Shown here one piece after another: positions 9,754-17,824 of a stretch of DNA of 64,000 nt. The DNA comes from an uncultured Clostridia bacterium (lineage in GTDB: Bacteria > Bacillota > Clostridia > TANB77 > CAG-465), in NCBI GenBank assembly GCA_934130325.1, contig CAKOYA010000005.1, positions 1 through 64,000 on the forward strand, in the 5' to 3' direction. The notes beneath the pieces are model-generated. The model worked only from the letters and a program-made list of their open reading frames with translations. It was not told the DNA's origin and did not search any database. A program made the position numbers and the translations under genes. The stretch's first letter is position 1, and each line of letters begins with the position of its first letter.

Positions 9754-9755
9754 AC

Positions 9756-10019
9756 CTATTCCTCCAATTCATTTTTTATTTCATTTAATAATACTTCTAA
9801 GCTATCATTATTTATTCCTATTTTTAATTTCATTTTACCTCTTTTTAAGATTTTTATAGCTTTTTCAACACATTCAATATTATTACATATATATATTGCT
9901 CTTGAATTATTTTTCTGTGTTCTATCTAAAATTGCTTCATCATATTTATTACTAACAATCCTTAACAAATTTGCTTTTTCATTTTTTAATCTACAAATAA
10001 CACAACTTCTTGTTGGCAT
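9756..10019 (-). CDS. ylxR: YlxR/RnpM (DUF448) RNA-binding protein
   Basis: 87 residues with the family signature [22 protein letters not shown] and the later [16 protein letters not shown] stretch. YlxR binds RNA and, as RnpM in Bacillus, modulates RNase P. It lies between nusA and infB. The L7Ae-like ylxQ gene that often follows is absent here, so ylxR abuts infB directly. Confidence 0.93.
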   Translation of the reverse strand: MPTRSCVICRLKNEKANLLRIVSNKYDEAILDRTQKNNSRAIYICNNIECVEKAIKILKRGKMKLKIGINNDSLEVLLNEIKNELEE

Positions 10020-10034
10020 TTTTTCACCTTTTTT

Positions 10035-11099
10035 CTATTCAACAACTACATCTTTTATTTGTGTTTCAGTTTTTATATCAATTTTCCATCCTGTAAGAAT
10101 TGCAGCAAGTCTTACATTTTGACCACCTGCACCTATTGCATATGATAAAGCTTCATCTGGTACAACAACTGTTGCACATTTTTCTTCATCATTTATATCA
10201 ATTGCAAGTATTGGAGCAGGAGATAATGCATTAATAATAAAACTTGGAACATCGTCACTATATGGAACCACATCAATTCTTTCACCATTTAATTCATCTA
10301 TTATTGGTTGAATTCTAATCCCCTTCTTACCAACTAAACTTCCAACAGGGTCTATATTTTCATCTGTAGAATAAACAGCTATCTTAGTTCTACTTCCTGC
10401 TTCTCTGGCAATAGCTTTTATTTCTACTATTCCATCTATTATTTCTGGAATTTCTATTTCAAAAAGCTTCTTAACAAAATTTGGAGACTTTCTAGATAAT
10501 ACTATTTGTGGTCCATATTTACCAGATTCAGTTACACTTTCAACATATGCTTTTATTCTTTGATGTGTTTTTAATTCCTCATTTTTTACCTGCTCTTTTA
10601 CAGGTATTAATGCCTCTACTCTTCCCAAATCAACTATAGTTCCATATTTATCATTCTTTTGAACAACTCCCACAACTATTTGACCTTCTTTATCACTATA
10701 TTGAGTATAAACTAAATCTCTCTCTGCTTCTCTTAATCTTTGAACTATTATTTGTTTACCCGCTACAGCTGCAATTCTTCCAAAATTTTTTGGAGTTACT
10801 TCTATATTTACAACATCACCTATTTTAGCTCTTTTTGATACTTTTTTTGCTTCCTCTAAAGAAACCTGAGCATTTTTATCTTCAACTTTTTCAACAACTT
10901 CTTTAACAGCATACACTTTTATTGTTTTATCATTAATATCAATAACAATATTTTCATTTGTGTCATAATTTTTTTTGTATGCTGTTTCAAGAGCAAGTTT
11001 TAATGATTCTATCAAATACTCCTTTGTTATGCCTTTTTCAATATAAAGTTCATCTATTGCCTCAAATAATTCCTTAGAACTAATTTTTTCACTTTTCAT
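10035..11099 (-). CDS. nusA: Transcription termination/antitermination protein NusA
   Basis: 354 residues, the short Gram-positive form. Order: N-terminal RNA polymerase-binding domain (about 1-125), S1 domain (about 130-200, with GTIVDLGRVEALIPVKEQ), then two KH domains with VGSLVGKKGIRIQ and the C-terminal SYAIGAGGQNVRLAA. No acidic C-terminal repeats, as expected outside proteobacteria. NusA controls pausing, termination and antitermination. It follows rimP by 19 bases. Confidence 0.97.
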   Translation of the reverse strand: MKSEKISSKELFEAIDELYIEKGITKEYLIESLKLALETAYKKNYDTNENIVIDINDKTIKVYAVKEVVEKVEDKNAQVSLEEAKKVSKRAKIGDVVNIEVTPKNFGRIAAVAGKQIIVQRLREAERDLVYTQYSDKEGQIVVGVVQKNDKYGTIVDLGRVEALIPVKEQVKNEELKTHQRIKAYVESVTESGKYGPQIVLSRKSPNFVKKLFEIEIPEIIDGIVEIKAIAREAGSRTKIAVYSTDENIDPVGSLVGKKGIRIQPIIDELNGERIDVVPYSDDVPSFIINALSPAPILAIDINDEEKCATVVVPDEALSYAIGAGGQNVRLAAILTGWKIDIKTETQIKDVVVE

Positions 11100-11118
11100 T
11101 TTTTTCCATTCCCCCTAA

Positions 11119-11631
11119 TTAAAATTTTTTTAATTCATTTAAATTAACTTTATTATTCTTTAATGTTTTATCATAATCATATGTTGTATGTGCAGATGAA
11201 ATGTCTGCAATACTTATCTCGAGTTCAATTTCTAAATTTTTTATTTTTATAGTATTATTTTGTTCATTAACATCTTCTAGTATTCCTATTATTTCTTTCA
11301 TATTCTGAATTTTTTTAAATAACTTAATATATATCTCTTTTCCTAGATACTTTTTATATAATTTTATATTCTTTAACTGTCTTTCTAAACCAGGTGATGA
11401 TACTTCTAAAACATATTCGTTTTTTATTAATTTATCAACATCATCTTCAATACCACGGCTTACCATTTCGCAATCGTCAATACTTATGTTACCGCCTTCT
11501 TTATCTAATACAATTCTTACTATATTTTGTCCTGCCTCTTTAACATTTTCAATATATTCAATAGTAAATCCCATATTAGATATCTTATCTTCTAATCTTT
11601 GTTCTAATAATTCTTCCAATTTTATTCCCAT
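11119..11631 (-). CDS. rimP: Ribosome maturation factor RimP
   Basis: 170 residues. Typical features are IVLDKEGGNISIDDCEMVSRGIE and YVLEVSSPGLERQLK. RimP helps assemble the 30S subunit around S12 and S19. It is the first gene of the rimP-nusA-ylxR-infB-rbfA-nrnA-truB operon and is preceded by a leader hairpin and a good promoter. Confidence 0.95.
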   Translation of the reverse strand: MGIKLEELLEQRLEDKISNMGFTIEYIENVKEAGQNIVRIVLDKEGGNISIDDCEMVSRGIEDDVDKLIKNEYVLEVSSPGLERQLKNIKLYKKYLGKEIYIKLFKKIQNMKEIIGILEDVNEQNNTIKIKNLEIELEISIADISSAHTTYDYDKTLKNNKVNLNELKKF

Positions 11632-11654
11632 AAAAATATCTCCTATTTAAACAT

Positions 11655-11684
11655 AAGTGAGAGGATTTACTCACCCTCTCACTT
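11655..11684 (-). promoter_or_regulatory. Perfect inverted repeat in the rimP operon leader
   Basis: AAGTGAGAGG and CCTCTCACTT form a perfect 10-bp stem around a 10-base loop. It starts roughly 8 bases after the predicted transcription start and ends 23 bases before the rimP ATG. There is no U-run after it, so it is not a simple terminator. It may be a protein-binding leader element or an mRNA stabiliser. Confidence 0.6.
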
Positions 11685-11699
11685 CATACTGTCACATAA

Positions 11700-11728
11700 A
11701 TTATACACTATTTAAATATAAAAATCAA
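11700..11728 (-). promoter_or_regulatory. Promoter of the rimP-truB operon
   Basis: Minus strand TTGATT (11723-11728), 17-base spacer, TATAAT (11700-11705). Transcription should start near 11692, about 60 bases ahead of rimP. Confidence 0.8.
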
Positions 11729-11879
11729 CATTTTTCAATAATTTTTATATTTTATTTTACATATATTAATCTTTTTAATATATATGCGTCAATCATATAA
11801 AAATATTAACAAAATTGTTAGTTGATTCATATGATATATATAAACAATTATATACTTTATATAAAAGGAGGTACAAATA

Positions 11880-12914
11880 ATGAATCATTTTTTTGATTGT
11901 TGTAACAATTGCTGCAAAATAATTGGCCCTACAGGACCTCAGGGACCACAAGGAATTCAGGGCGTAACTGGTAATCAAGGTTTACCCGGAAATACAGGAC
12001 CACAAGGTCCAAAAGGTGATGCTGGTTCTTCTGAAACAATTACTATCGGAAATACAACAACCGGTGATGCTGGAACCGAAGCTATAATAAAAGATACTTT
12101 GGTTGGAAATAATCATGTATTAGAATTTACAATTCCAAAAGGTTTAGATGGAAAAGATGGTGCACAAGGTAATGAAGGTCCGCAGGGACCTAAAGGCGAC
12201 GTTGGCCCTCAAGGGCCACAGGGGTTACCTGGAATACAAGGAGTACAAGGACCAAAAGGTGATACTGGTTCTTCTGAAACAATTACTATCGGAAATACAA
12301 CAACCGGTGATGCTGGAACCGAAGCTATAATAAAAGATACTTTGGTTGGAAATAATCATGTATTAGAATTTACAATTCCAAAAGGTTTAGATGGAAAAGA
12401 TGGTGCACAAGGTAATGAAGGTCCGCAGGGACCTAAAGGCGACGTTGGCCCACAAGGTGAAAAGGGCGAAAAAGGAGATACTGGTCCCATTCCTGTTTCT
12501 TCATATGAGGGACTATTATTTGCAAGTTATGGTGAAACCAACTATTCAAGAGAACTCCCTATACAAGAAAGTATAGTAATTCCAGTAATTAGTGAGCACT
12601 TCTTAATTACAGACACCACTATAGCAGTTAAGCAAGGAACATATGAAATAACCTTTGCAGGCTCTATAGAAAAAGTTGATGATTCTCATGGTGGAATTTT
12701 CTATTTAAAAGATACAGATAACAAAGTTATAATGGATTTATCTTTTATGCTTCCAGCTGGTAGCACTACTCAAATGCATTTTTCTCAAACTATAATATAT
12801 ACATTTAATGAAGATAATATCCTACAAGTACAAGCAGGAATACTAGGAGATACTGATTCTTCAAAAGTTATTATTTCTGATATAAACTTAATTATGAAAA
12901 AAATTCACTTATAA
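11880..12914 (+). CDS. Collagen-like (Gly-X-Y) surface protein with BclA-like C-terminal domain
   Basis: 344 residues; start preceded by AAAGGAGG (11864-11871). A short Cys-rich N-terminus (DCCNNCC) leads into Gly-X-Y triplets (GPTGPQGPQG type). The triplets are interrupted twice by the same ~40-residue non-collagenous module opening SSETITIGNTTTGDAG and ending TIPKGLDGKDG. The last ~140 residues form a jelly-roll-like C-terminal domain (PIQESIVIPVI, then VKQGTYEITFAGSIE) resembling the trimerising head of BclA-type exosporium proteins. Probably a trimeric cell- or spore-surface filament; the Cys-rich start may cross-link subunits. It is monocistronic with its own terminator. Confidence 0.9.
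   Translation: MNHFFDCCNNCCKIIGPTGPQGPQGIQGVTGNQGLPGNTGPQGPKGDAGSSETITIGNTTTGDAGTEAIIKDTLVGNNHVLEFTIPKGLDGKDGAQGNEGPQGPKGDVGPQGPQGLPGIQGVQGPKGDTGSSETITIGNTTTGDAGTEAIIKDTLVGNNHVLEFTIPKGLDGKDGAQGNEGPQGPKGDVGPQGEKGEKGDTGPIPVSSYEGLLFASYGETNYSRELPIQESIVIPVISEHFLITDTTIAVKQGTYEITFAGSIEKVDDSHGGIFYLKDTDNKVIMDLSFMLPAGSTTQMHFSQTIIYTFNEDNILQVQAGILGDTDSSKVIISDINLIMKKIHL
12022..12208 (+). repeat. First copy of a 187-bp perfect direct repeat (second copy 12265-12451)
   Basis: Bases 12022-12208 and 12265-12451 look identical by eye, with an offset of 243 bases (81 codons). Each copy encodes the non-collagenous module plus part of the flanking Gly-X-Y run. Identity at silent sites implies recent duplication or ongoing gene conversion. 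Confidence 0.95.
12265..12451 (+). repeat. Second copy of the 187-bp perfect direct repeat
   Basis: Matches 12022-12208. The base just before the repeat differs between copies (g at 12021, a at 12264), as does the base after it (t at 12209, a at 12452), which fixes the boundaries. Confidence 0.95.
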
Positions 12915-12922
12915 TATATGTT

Positions 12923-12955
12923 AGTCTAACTCAAATTTAAGGTTAGACTTTTTAT
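12923..12955 (+). terminator. Terminator of the collagen-like gene
   Basis: AGTCTAAC (12923-12930) pairs with GTTAGACT (12942-12949), followed by TTTTTATT. Confidence 0.9.
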
Positions 12956-13059
12956 TATATTTTAACTACAATTATTAACATATATATCTAGTTTAAAAGT
13001 ATAAAGTTAAAAATTCTACTATTTTTTTGCATAATTACCATAAAAATCATATTATTTTG

Positions 13060-13088
13060 TTGACATATTATAAAAAGTGTGTTATTAT
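13060..13088 (+). promoter_or_regulatory. Promoter with no ORF downstream
   Basis: TTGACA (13060-13065), 17-base spacer, TATTAT (13083-13088) on the plus strand. No open reading frame of useful size follows before the terminator at 13326-13360, which points to a non-coding transcript. Confidence 0.65.
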
Positions 13089-13094
13089 ATTTAC

Positions 13095-13360
13095 ATAATT
13101 TTTATTATTTGTAAATATTTTAATAAGTATTTTAGTTTTTAATTTTGTTCTTTTATTCTTAGAAATCTATATTGCTCTAAAAAATATGTAAGTTAATTAC
13201 TTTTCGTCGTTTATAAAAAAGAGTTTTATATTTTTCAAGAATTTAAGATATAGAGAAAGTGAATAAGAATTGTACCCCCACTCACCCCCCAATAAAAAAA
13301 TATTTCATTCACTTTCTTAAAAGGAAGAACCGATATAAAAAATCGGTTCTTTTTATTTTT
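13095..13360 (+). ncRNA. Candidate small RNA with C-rich loop (about 265 nt)
   Basis: Bounded by the promoter at 13060-13088 and the terminator at 13326-13360. Near its 3' end, GAAAGTGAAT (13255-13264) pairs with ATTCACTTTC (13307-13316). The loop between carries two C-runs, ACCCCCAC and CACCCCCC, which stand out in this AT-rich DNA. Unpaired C-runs near a terminator are a feature of Gram-positive sRNAs that bind G-rich ribosome binding sites. No coding potential seen. The terminator could instead serve only the convergent MATE gene. This covers the 480-base gap between the collagen-like and MATE genes. Confidence 0.5.
13326..13360. terminator. Bidirectional rho-independent terminator
   Basis: AGAACCGAT (13326-13334) pairs with ATCGGTTCT (13342-13350), followed by TTTTATTTTT on the plus strand; the minus strand reads TTCCTTTT after the same stem. 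It serves the candidate sRNA and probably the convergent MATE gene. Confidence 0.9.
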
Positions 13361-13394
13361 CCATTAACAAATTACTCTTACATAATTTACATTG

Positions 13395-15401
13395 TTATAT
13401 ATTATACTTATTTTTTACAAATTGGCATATAATCTCAGCAGATTTTTCTACACCTAATATATCACTATTTATGCATAAATCATAATTTGAGCTTTTTCCC
13501 CATACATTATTTGTATAGTGTTCATAATGATTTGCTCTTAACTTATTAATCTTATTTATTTTTGTTTCTACTTTTTCTTTAGGTTCTTTATATATGTCTA
13601 CAACCCTTTTTATCTTGTTTGGCATATCGTTATATACAAAAATATTTGTTACATCTTCTCTGTCTTTTAATATAAAATCTGAGCACCTTCCAATTATCAC
13701 ACATGACTCTCTATCTGCAATTTCTTTTATAATATTAGACTCAGTTATAAATATTTCATCAGAATTACTCATTCCAATATAATATCCCGAATTAAAGTTA
13801 TCTAAAAGATTTCTTTTTTGCTCACTATTTTTTATATACTCCTCACTCATTCCTGTTTTTTCAGATATTTCTTTTATAATATCTTTATCATATAGTTTTA
13901 TTCCCAGCTTTTCAGAAATTAATTCTCCTATGTATCTTCCTCCTGAGCCATACTCTCTAGATATTGTTATTACTATATGATTAGTTAGAGTATTTTTCGA
14001 TTTTTGCAAGTTTTCTTCTTCACTTAAAGCCGATTTAGTTTGTGAATTTTTATTTAACTTCTTAACTTCTAAAAATATTAATATAGTTGCTATAACAAAC
14101 GCTATACCATCTGCTACTGGTCCTGAATATAGAATTCCCTCTATTCCCTTTAATTTTCCCAAAATTATCATTGAAGGTATTAATAACACAATCTGCCTTG
14201 AAAGCGATAAAAATGCACTTTTTCCACTTTTTCCAATTGCTTGGAAGAATATACTTGCAGGTATTTGAACACCATTACATATACATAACATCAAATATGT
14301 TTTAAAAGCTAAACATGCAAAATCAATATATGTTTGGTTACCATTACCGAAAATAACAATTAGCTTATCTGGTATTGTTTGAAATAATATAAATGCTATT
14401 GTACTTATAACTAAACTTGAACATAATACTAATTTTAACGTCTTTTTTACTCTATCAAATTTTACAGCACCATCGTTATATCCAAATATTGGCTGTGCAC
14501 CTGCAGCTATTCCTATTATAATACTATTTAGAATTTGACTTATTTTCATAACTATTCCAAGAACTGTTATAGGAATTTCAGCACCATATCTAGAATTTGC
14601 ACCATATTTTACCAACAAATTATTTTCAAAAGCAATAACTACTACTACACTCATTTGTGTTATGAAACTACTAATTCCTAAAACTGATACTTGCTTTAAT
14701 ATATCTATTTTTGGTAATAGTGATTCTTTGGTTATTACAATATTCTTAAATTTTTTTAAATATAATATGTTCATTAAAAATGTTACTATTTGTGATATTA
14801 TTGTAGCAATAGCAGCACCAGTTACTCCCATTTTAAATACAAATATGAATATAGGATCTAAAATTATATTTAATACAGCTCCTGTAATCATTGATATCAT
14901 AGCATACTTTGGATTTCCCTCTGCTCTTATTATTGAATTTAAAGTAGTACCTATCATCATAAAAGGTATCCCAAGTGTTATAACAAATCCATAATTTAGT
15001 GCATATTCTCTCAATACTTCAGTACAACCAAATATATTTAAAATATTAGGTAAAAATATTATACAAATTAAGAATATTATGATAGAAACTACAATCGATA
15101 AAAATAAACCATTACCTACTCCTTTTGCAGCTTCTTCTTTCTTTTTTTCACCAAGTTTCAAACTTAGATACGCGCTACTGCCATCTCCAAACATTAAAGC
15201 AAAAGCCAAACAAATCATCGTAATTGGGAATACTATATTAGTAGCACCATTTCCTAAATATCCTACTCCCCATCCTATAAAAATTTGGTCAACTATATTA
15301 TATAATGAATTAACAAGCATTGATATAATACATGGAATTGAAAATTTCTTCAATAGTTTGCCAATTTTTTCATAACCTAAAATATTTTCTTTATTTTCCA
15401 T
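13395..15401 (-). CDS. MATE-family efflux transporter fused to a cytidylate-kinase-like domain
   Basis: About 668 residues from the ATG at 15401 (AAAGGAG seven bases upstream; a longer in-frame start lacks this). Residues ~1-450 form a 12-helix MATE/MatE sodium- or proton-driven multidrug exporter (IPCIISMLVNSLYNIVDQIFIG, then GDGSSAYLSLKLG). After a hydrophilic linker, residues ~470-668 form a cytidylate-kinase-like family 2 domain with VITISREYGSGGRYIGELI, KLYDKDIIKEI and SCVIIGRCSDFIL. Such stand-alone kinase-like proteins are common in Clostridia. No frameshift separates the halves. The kinase domain should face the cytoplasm; its substrate and any effect on transport are unknown. Confidence 0.9.
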   Translation of the reverse strand: MENKENILGYEKIGKLLKKFSIPCIISMLVNSLYNIVDQIFIGWGVGYLGNGATNIVFPITMICLAFALMFGDGSSAYLSLKLGEKKKEEAAKGVGNGLFLSIVVSIIIFLICIIFLPNILNIFGCTEVLREYALNYGFVITLGIPFMMIGTTLNSIIRAEGNPKYAMISMITGAVLNIILDPIFIFVFKMGVTGAAIATIISQIVTFLMNILYLKKFKNIVITKESLLPKIDILKQVSVLGISSFITQMSVVVVIAFENNLLVKYGANSRYGAEIPITVLGIVMKISQILNSIIIGIAAGAQPIFGYNDGAVKFDRVKKTLKLVLCSSLVISTIAFILFQTIPDKLIVIFGNGNQTYIDFACLAFKTYLMLCICNGVQIPASIFFQAIGKSGKSAFLSLSRQIVLLIPSMIILGKLKGIEGILYSGPVADGIAFVIATILIFLEVKKLNKNSQTKSALSEEENLQKSKNTLTNHIVITISREYGSGGRYIGELISEKLGIKLYDKDIIKEISEKTGMSEEYIKNSEQKRNLLDNFNSGYYIGMSNSDEIFITESNIIKEIADRESCVIIGRCSDFILKDREDVTNIFVYNDMPNKIKRVVDIYKEPKEKVETKINKINKLRANHYEHYTNNVWGKSSNYDLCINSDILGVEKSAEIICQFVKNKYNI

Positions 15402-15497
15402 ATAAACTCCTTTCTGTAGCAACTTATACATTATAACACATTTTTTTTAAACGTGTAATACTAAATAATGAAAAAAAATATTTTTTTCATTAAAAAA

Positions 15498-15532
15498 ACA
15501 TCTTAAATGATAATATATATCATTTAAAATGT
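15498..15532 (-). terminator. Terminator of the 131-residue hypothetical gene
   Basis: Minus strand ACATTTTAAATGATA pairs with TATCATTTAAGATGT, followed by seven Ts. It lies about 50 bases past the stop codon at 15580. Confidence 0.8.
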
Positions 15533-15579
15533 TGTGTACCTAATTATTTTAACTTTTCAATTTTAGTATAAACTCCTTT

Positions 15580-15975
15580 TCAAGTAAAACAAGTCTTCCG
15601 AGCTAAATTAGTTATACTTTTACTTTTTATTTTAACTTCACCTATTTTTTTATTTAATTCTTCTATTTGCATCTTACTTTCTTGTATTATAAAATCAGTT
15701 ATTTCGCCATCAGTAGCAGATTTATTCAATCCTTTTTTCATACTAGCATATGCTACCATTTTTCCAATTACACCTATATCTTTAGCCTCTTTTTTTCTTC
15801 TTTGTAGCATTGTTCTTGCAGAATTTGCTATTTTTATATAATTTTTAATCTGTTCTTTCAATTTCTGCGAAATTTGTTCATTTAAATTATATAGTTTTAG
15901 GACTTGACCTATTGTTTCTTGACTAATTCTAACACTTTGGTATAAGTAATCTAAAAAAATAATATCATCATACAT
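15580..15975 (-). CDS. Small helical protein of unknown function
   Basis: 131 residues from the ATG at 15975, which has GGTGGT at proper spacing; an earlier ATG at 15987 overlaps that site. I do not recognise the family. It is predicted mostly alpha-helical, with charged coiled-coil-like stretches (EQISQKLKEQIKNYIKIANSAR and QIEELNKKIGEVKIKSKS) and no signal peptide or membrane segment. It stands alone behind a strong terminator between the MATE fusion and another hypothetical gene. Confidence 0.75.
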   Translation of the reverse strand: MYDDIIFLDYLYQSVRISQETIGQVLKLYNLNEQISQKLKEQIKNYIKIANSARTMLQRRKKEAKDIGVIGKMVAYASMKKGLNKSATDGEITDFIIQESKMQIEELNKKIGEVKIKSKSITNLARKTCFT

Positions 15976-16059
15976 ATTTACCACCATTAATATTATTTAA
16001 ATATACATTCTAAATTATACCAAAATGTATTAACAATATATCATTTATAAAAATAAAAT

Positions 16060-16093
16060 CCTTCTTATTGTACCAAGAGGTACAATAAGAAGG
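16060..16093 (-). terminator. Terminator with a 15-bp perfect stem
   Basis: CCTTCTTATTGTACC and GGTACAATAAGAAGG are perfect complements with a four-base loop. On the minus strand ATTTTATTTTTA follows, so it terminates the gene ending at 16111. Confidence 0.88.
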
Positions 16094-16110
16094 ACTACCT
16101 TCAAAATATC

Positions 16111-16557
16111 TTAAATGTAAATTTCAATTCCAGTTTCCTTTAACTGACGCAAGATAAAAAATGCATCCGGAACATCAATAAATTCTCGTATTTTACCGTT
16201 ATTGTATGCATATATCAAAACCAAAATGAATCTTGACATTTCATATCTTGGATATATACATATATTATCTTCCTTTTTCAATTTAACAATTTTAAACCTA
16301 TTTTCAGCTATAACTTTTTTATAAAATGAGCTTATATATTCTCCACTTTTAATAACCATAGCCTTATGCTTGGATTTTTTTCTTTTTTGAGAATCTTCCA
16401 AAAATCTAGATTTAAAGAACTTCTCCCAAAACTCCATTTTATTACTATTTTTATCGCACCATAGCAAACACTCTTCCACTTGCTTATTTATCTTACCGTC
16501 TTTATCCCGATATTTTGATACTTTCCTATTTCTTCTAGAATTACAATATGTTAACAT
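16111..16557 (-). CDS. Hypothetical basic protein
   Basis: 148 residues; GGAGG precedes the start. Not recognised. The N-terminal third is highly basic (NSRRNRKVSKYRDKDGKINK) and has a CLLWC pair; the C-terminal third is more hydrophobic and ends RQLKETGIEIYI. No signal peptide or clear membrane helix. It is monocistronic with a very strong terminator. A nucleic-acid-binding role would fit the charge but is only a guess. Confidence 0.7.
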   Translation of the reverse strand: MLTYCNSRRNRKVSKYRDKDGKINKQVEECLLWCDKNSNKMEFWEKFFKSRFLEDSQKRKKSKHKAMVIKSGEYISSFYKKVIAENRFKIVKLKKEDNICIYPRYEMSRFILVLIYAYNNGKIREFIDVPDAFFILRQLKETGIEIYI

Positions 16558-16666
16558 ATTTAATCCCTCCTTAATATAAATAATTATTTAATTAATCCTA
16601 TCATTTTATACTTATATTATACATTTTTCGAGAAGTCTTGTCAACATAATTTTATAATTTTCATTG

Positions 16667-17227
16667 TTATTTTTTCTTAACTGAATATCCAAATTTTCCA
16701 ATTTTTTCACCTAAAGTATAATATTCACCATGTGAATAAGCCATTAAGTTACATTTTTGCATATCAAATTTCCCAGTATCATCAATATACTTTTCATCAA
16801 CTGTTACAGCAACCACCTTTGCTATAAACATATCATGTGATCCAAGTTCTTTTATCTCTTCAACCTTACACTCTATTGTTACAGGACTTTGCTTTAAACA
16901 AGGAGCAGATATTTTAGAACATTTTTCTTTTTCCAAGTTCATTTTCTTAAATTTGTCTTCATTCCTACCAGATTTTACACCACAATAGTCTGTAGCATAA
17001 GCTAATTCTTTAGTTGTAAGATTTATACAAAATTCACTACTATTTTTTATAATGTCATAAGAAAATCTCTCTTTTCTAACTGATATATAAGTCATTGCAG
17101 GATCTGTACAAATAGTACCAGTCCATGCTACTGTAAAAACATTATCATTTTTTCCATCACTACATGTAACAAGTACAGCGGGTAATGGATAAACTAAAGT
17201 TCCAGGCTTCCATAATTGTCTTGCCAT
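16667..17227 (-). CDS. Flavin reductase-like (FMN-binding split-barrel) protein
   Basis: 186 residues; start preceded by AGGGGGAG. The sequence has the flavin reductase-like fold pattern: PLPAVLVTCSDG, then FTVAWTGTICTDPAMTYISVRKERFSYDII, then FCINLTTKELAYATDYCGVKSGR and VECKVEEIKELGSHDMFIAKV. Members bind FMN and often supply reduced flavin or act as ferric/flavoredoxin-type reductases. It lies 12 bases downstream of a small membrane protein gene, forming a likely two-gene unit. The electron donor and partner are unknown. Confidence 0.88.
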   Translation of the reverse strand: MARQLWKPGTLVYPLPAVLVTCSDGKNDNVFTVAWTGTICTDPAMTYISVRKERFSYDIIKNSSEFCINLTTKELAYATDYCGVKSGRNEDKFKKMNLEKEKCSKISAPCLKQSPVTIECKVEEIKELGSHDMFIAKVVAVTVDEKYIDDTGKFDMQKCNLMAYSHGEYYTLGEKIGKFGYSVKKK

Positions 17228-17239
17228 AAAAAACTCCCC

Positions 17240-17779
17240 CTATCTTAAAATTCCATAAGAATTATTTAAATTATCTTTAAATAATTCAAATTTTGGCGGT
17301 AGATATGTAAATACCAAAAATAATGTAAGAATTGCTATTAATATAACTATTGATATATTCCTATAAATTATTAAATTCTGACAATTTTTTATTAAATTAT
17401 GCCAAACTAATTGAGCAATGAATACAGCAATATAAAACGTAGAAATATCTATCACTGCCACATTTTTACCTAAAATTGCCGTATACGAATAAAATACTCC
17501 TATTACAAACAGCATAGAAATTACAATTTTAAAGGCAAGTGCGCAAAAAAAATTTTTTCTATTCTCTTTTAATAGGATATATTCATATATGGCACAAATA
17601 AACATAGGCATAACCAATATTTTTAAATGTTCCCATACACTTTCATTTACTGCAAAAATTAAACCTAATATTACGTTTCCGCCTAAAAACTCATACGCAA
17701 AATGAAACAGTGTACCTAAAATTGAAATTAGAAAAAAAGATACTACTGAGATAATTATTAATTTTTTATTACTTTTCAT
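17240..17779 (-). CDS. Integral membrane protein (DUF6512-like)
   Basis: 179 residues with five or six hydrophobic segments. It carries the motif FAVNESVWEHLKILVMPM after the second helix, a pattern I associate with the DUF6512 membrane family; that assignment is tentative. Function unknown. It precedes the flavin reductase-like gene with a 12-base gap, so the two are probably cotranscribed. Confidence 0.75.
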   Translation of the reverse strand: MKSNKKLIIISVVSFFLISILGTLFHFAYEFLGGNVILGLIFAVNESVWEHLKILVMPMFICAIYEYILLKENRKNFFCALAFKIVISMLFVIGVFYSYTAILGKNVAVIDISTFYIAVFIAQLVWHNLIKNCQNLIIYRNISIVILIAILTLFLVFTYLPPKFELFKDNLNNSYGILR

Positions 17780-17824
17780 AGTATAGTAACTCTCCCAGTT
17801 ATATTATATGTAATATATATTTTT

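Noticed and set aside
12148..12576. Two 60-residue overlapping frames beginning with the same peptide in the collagen-like gene
   Set aside because: They are alternative-frame shadows of the duplicated 187-bp segment, with no ribosome binding sites.
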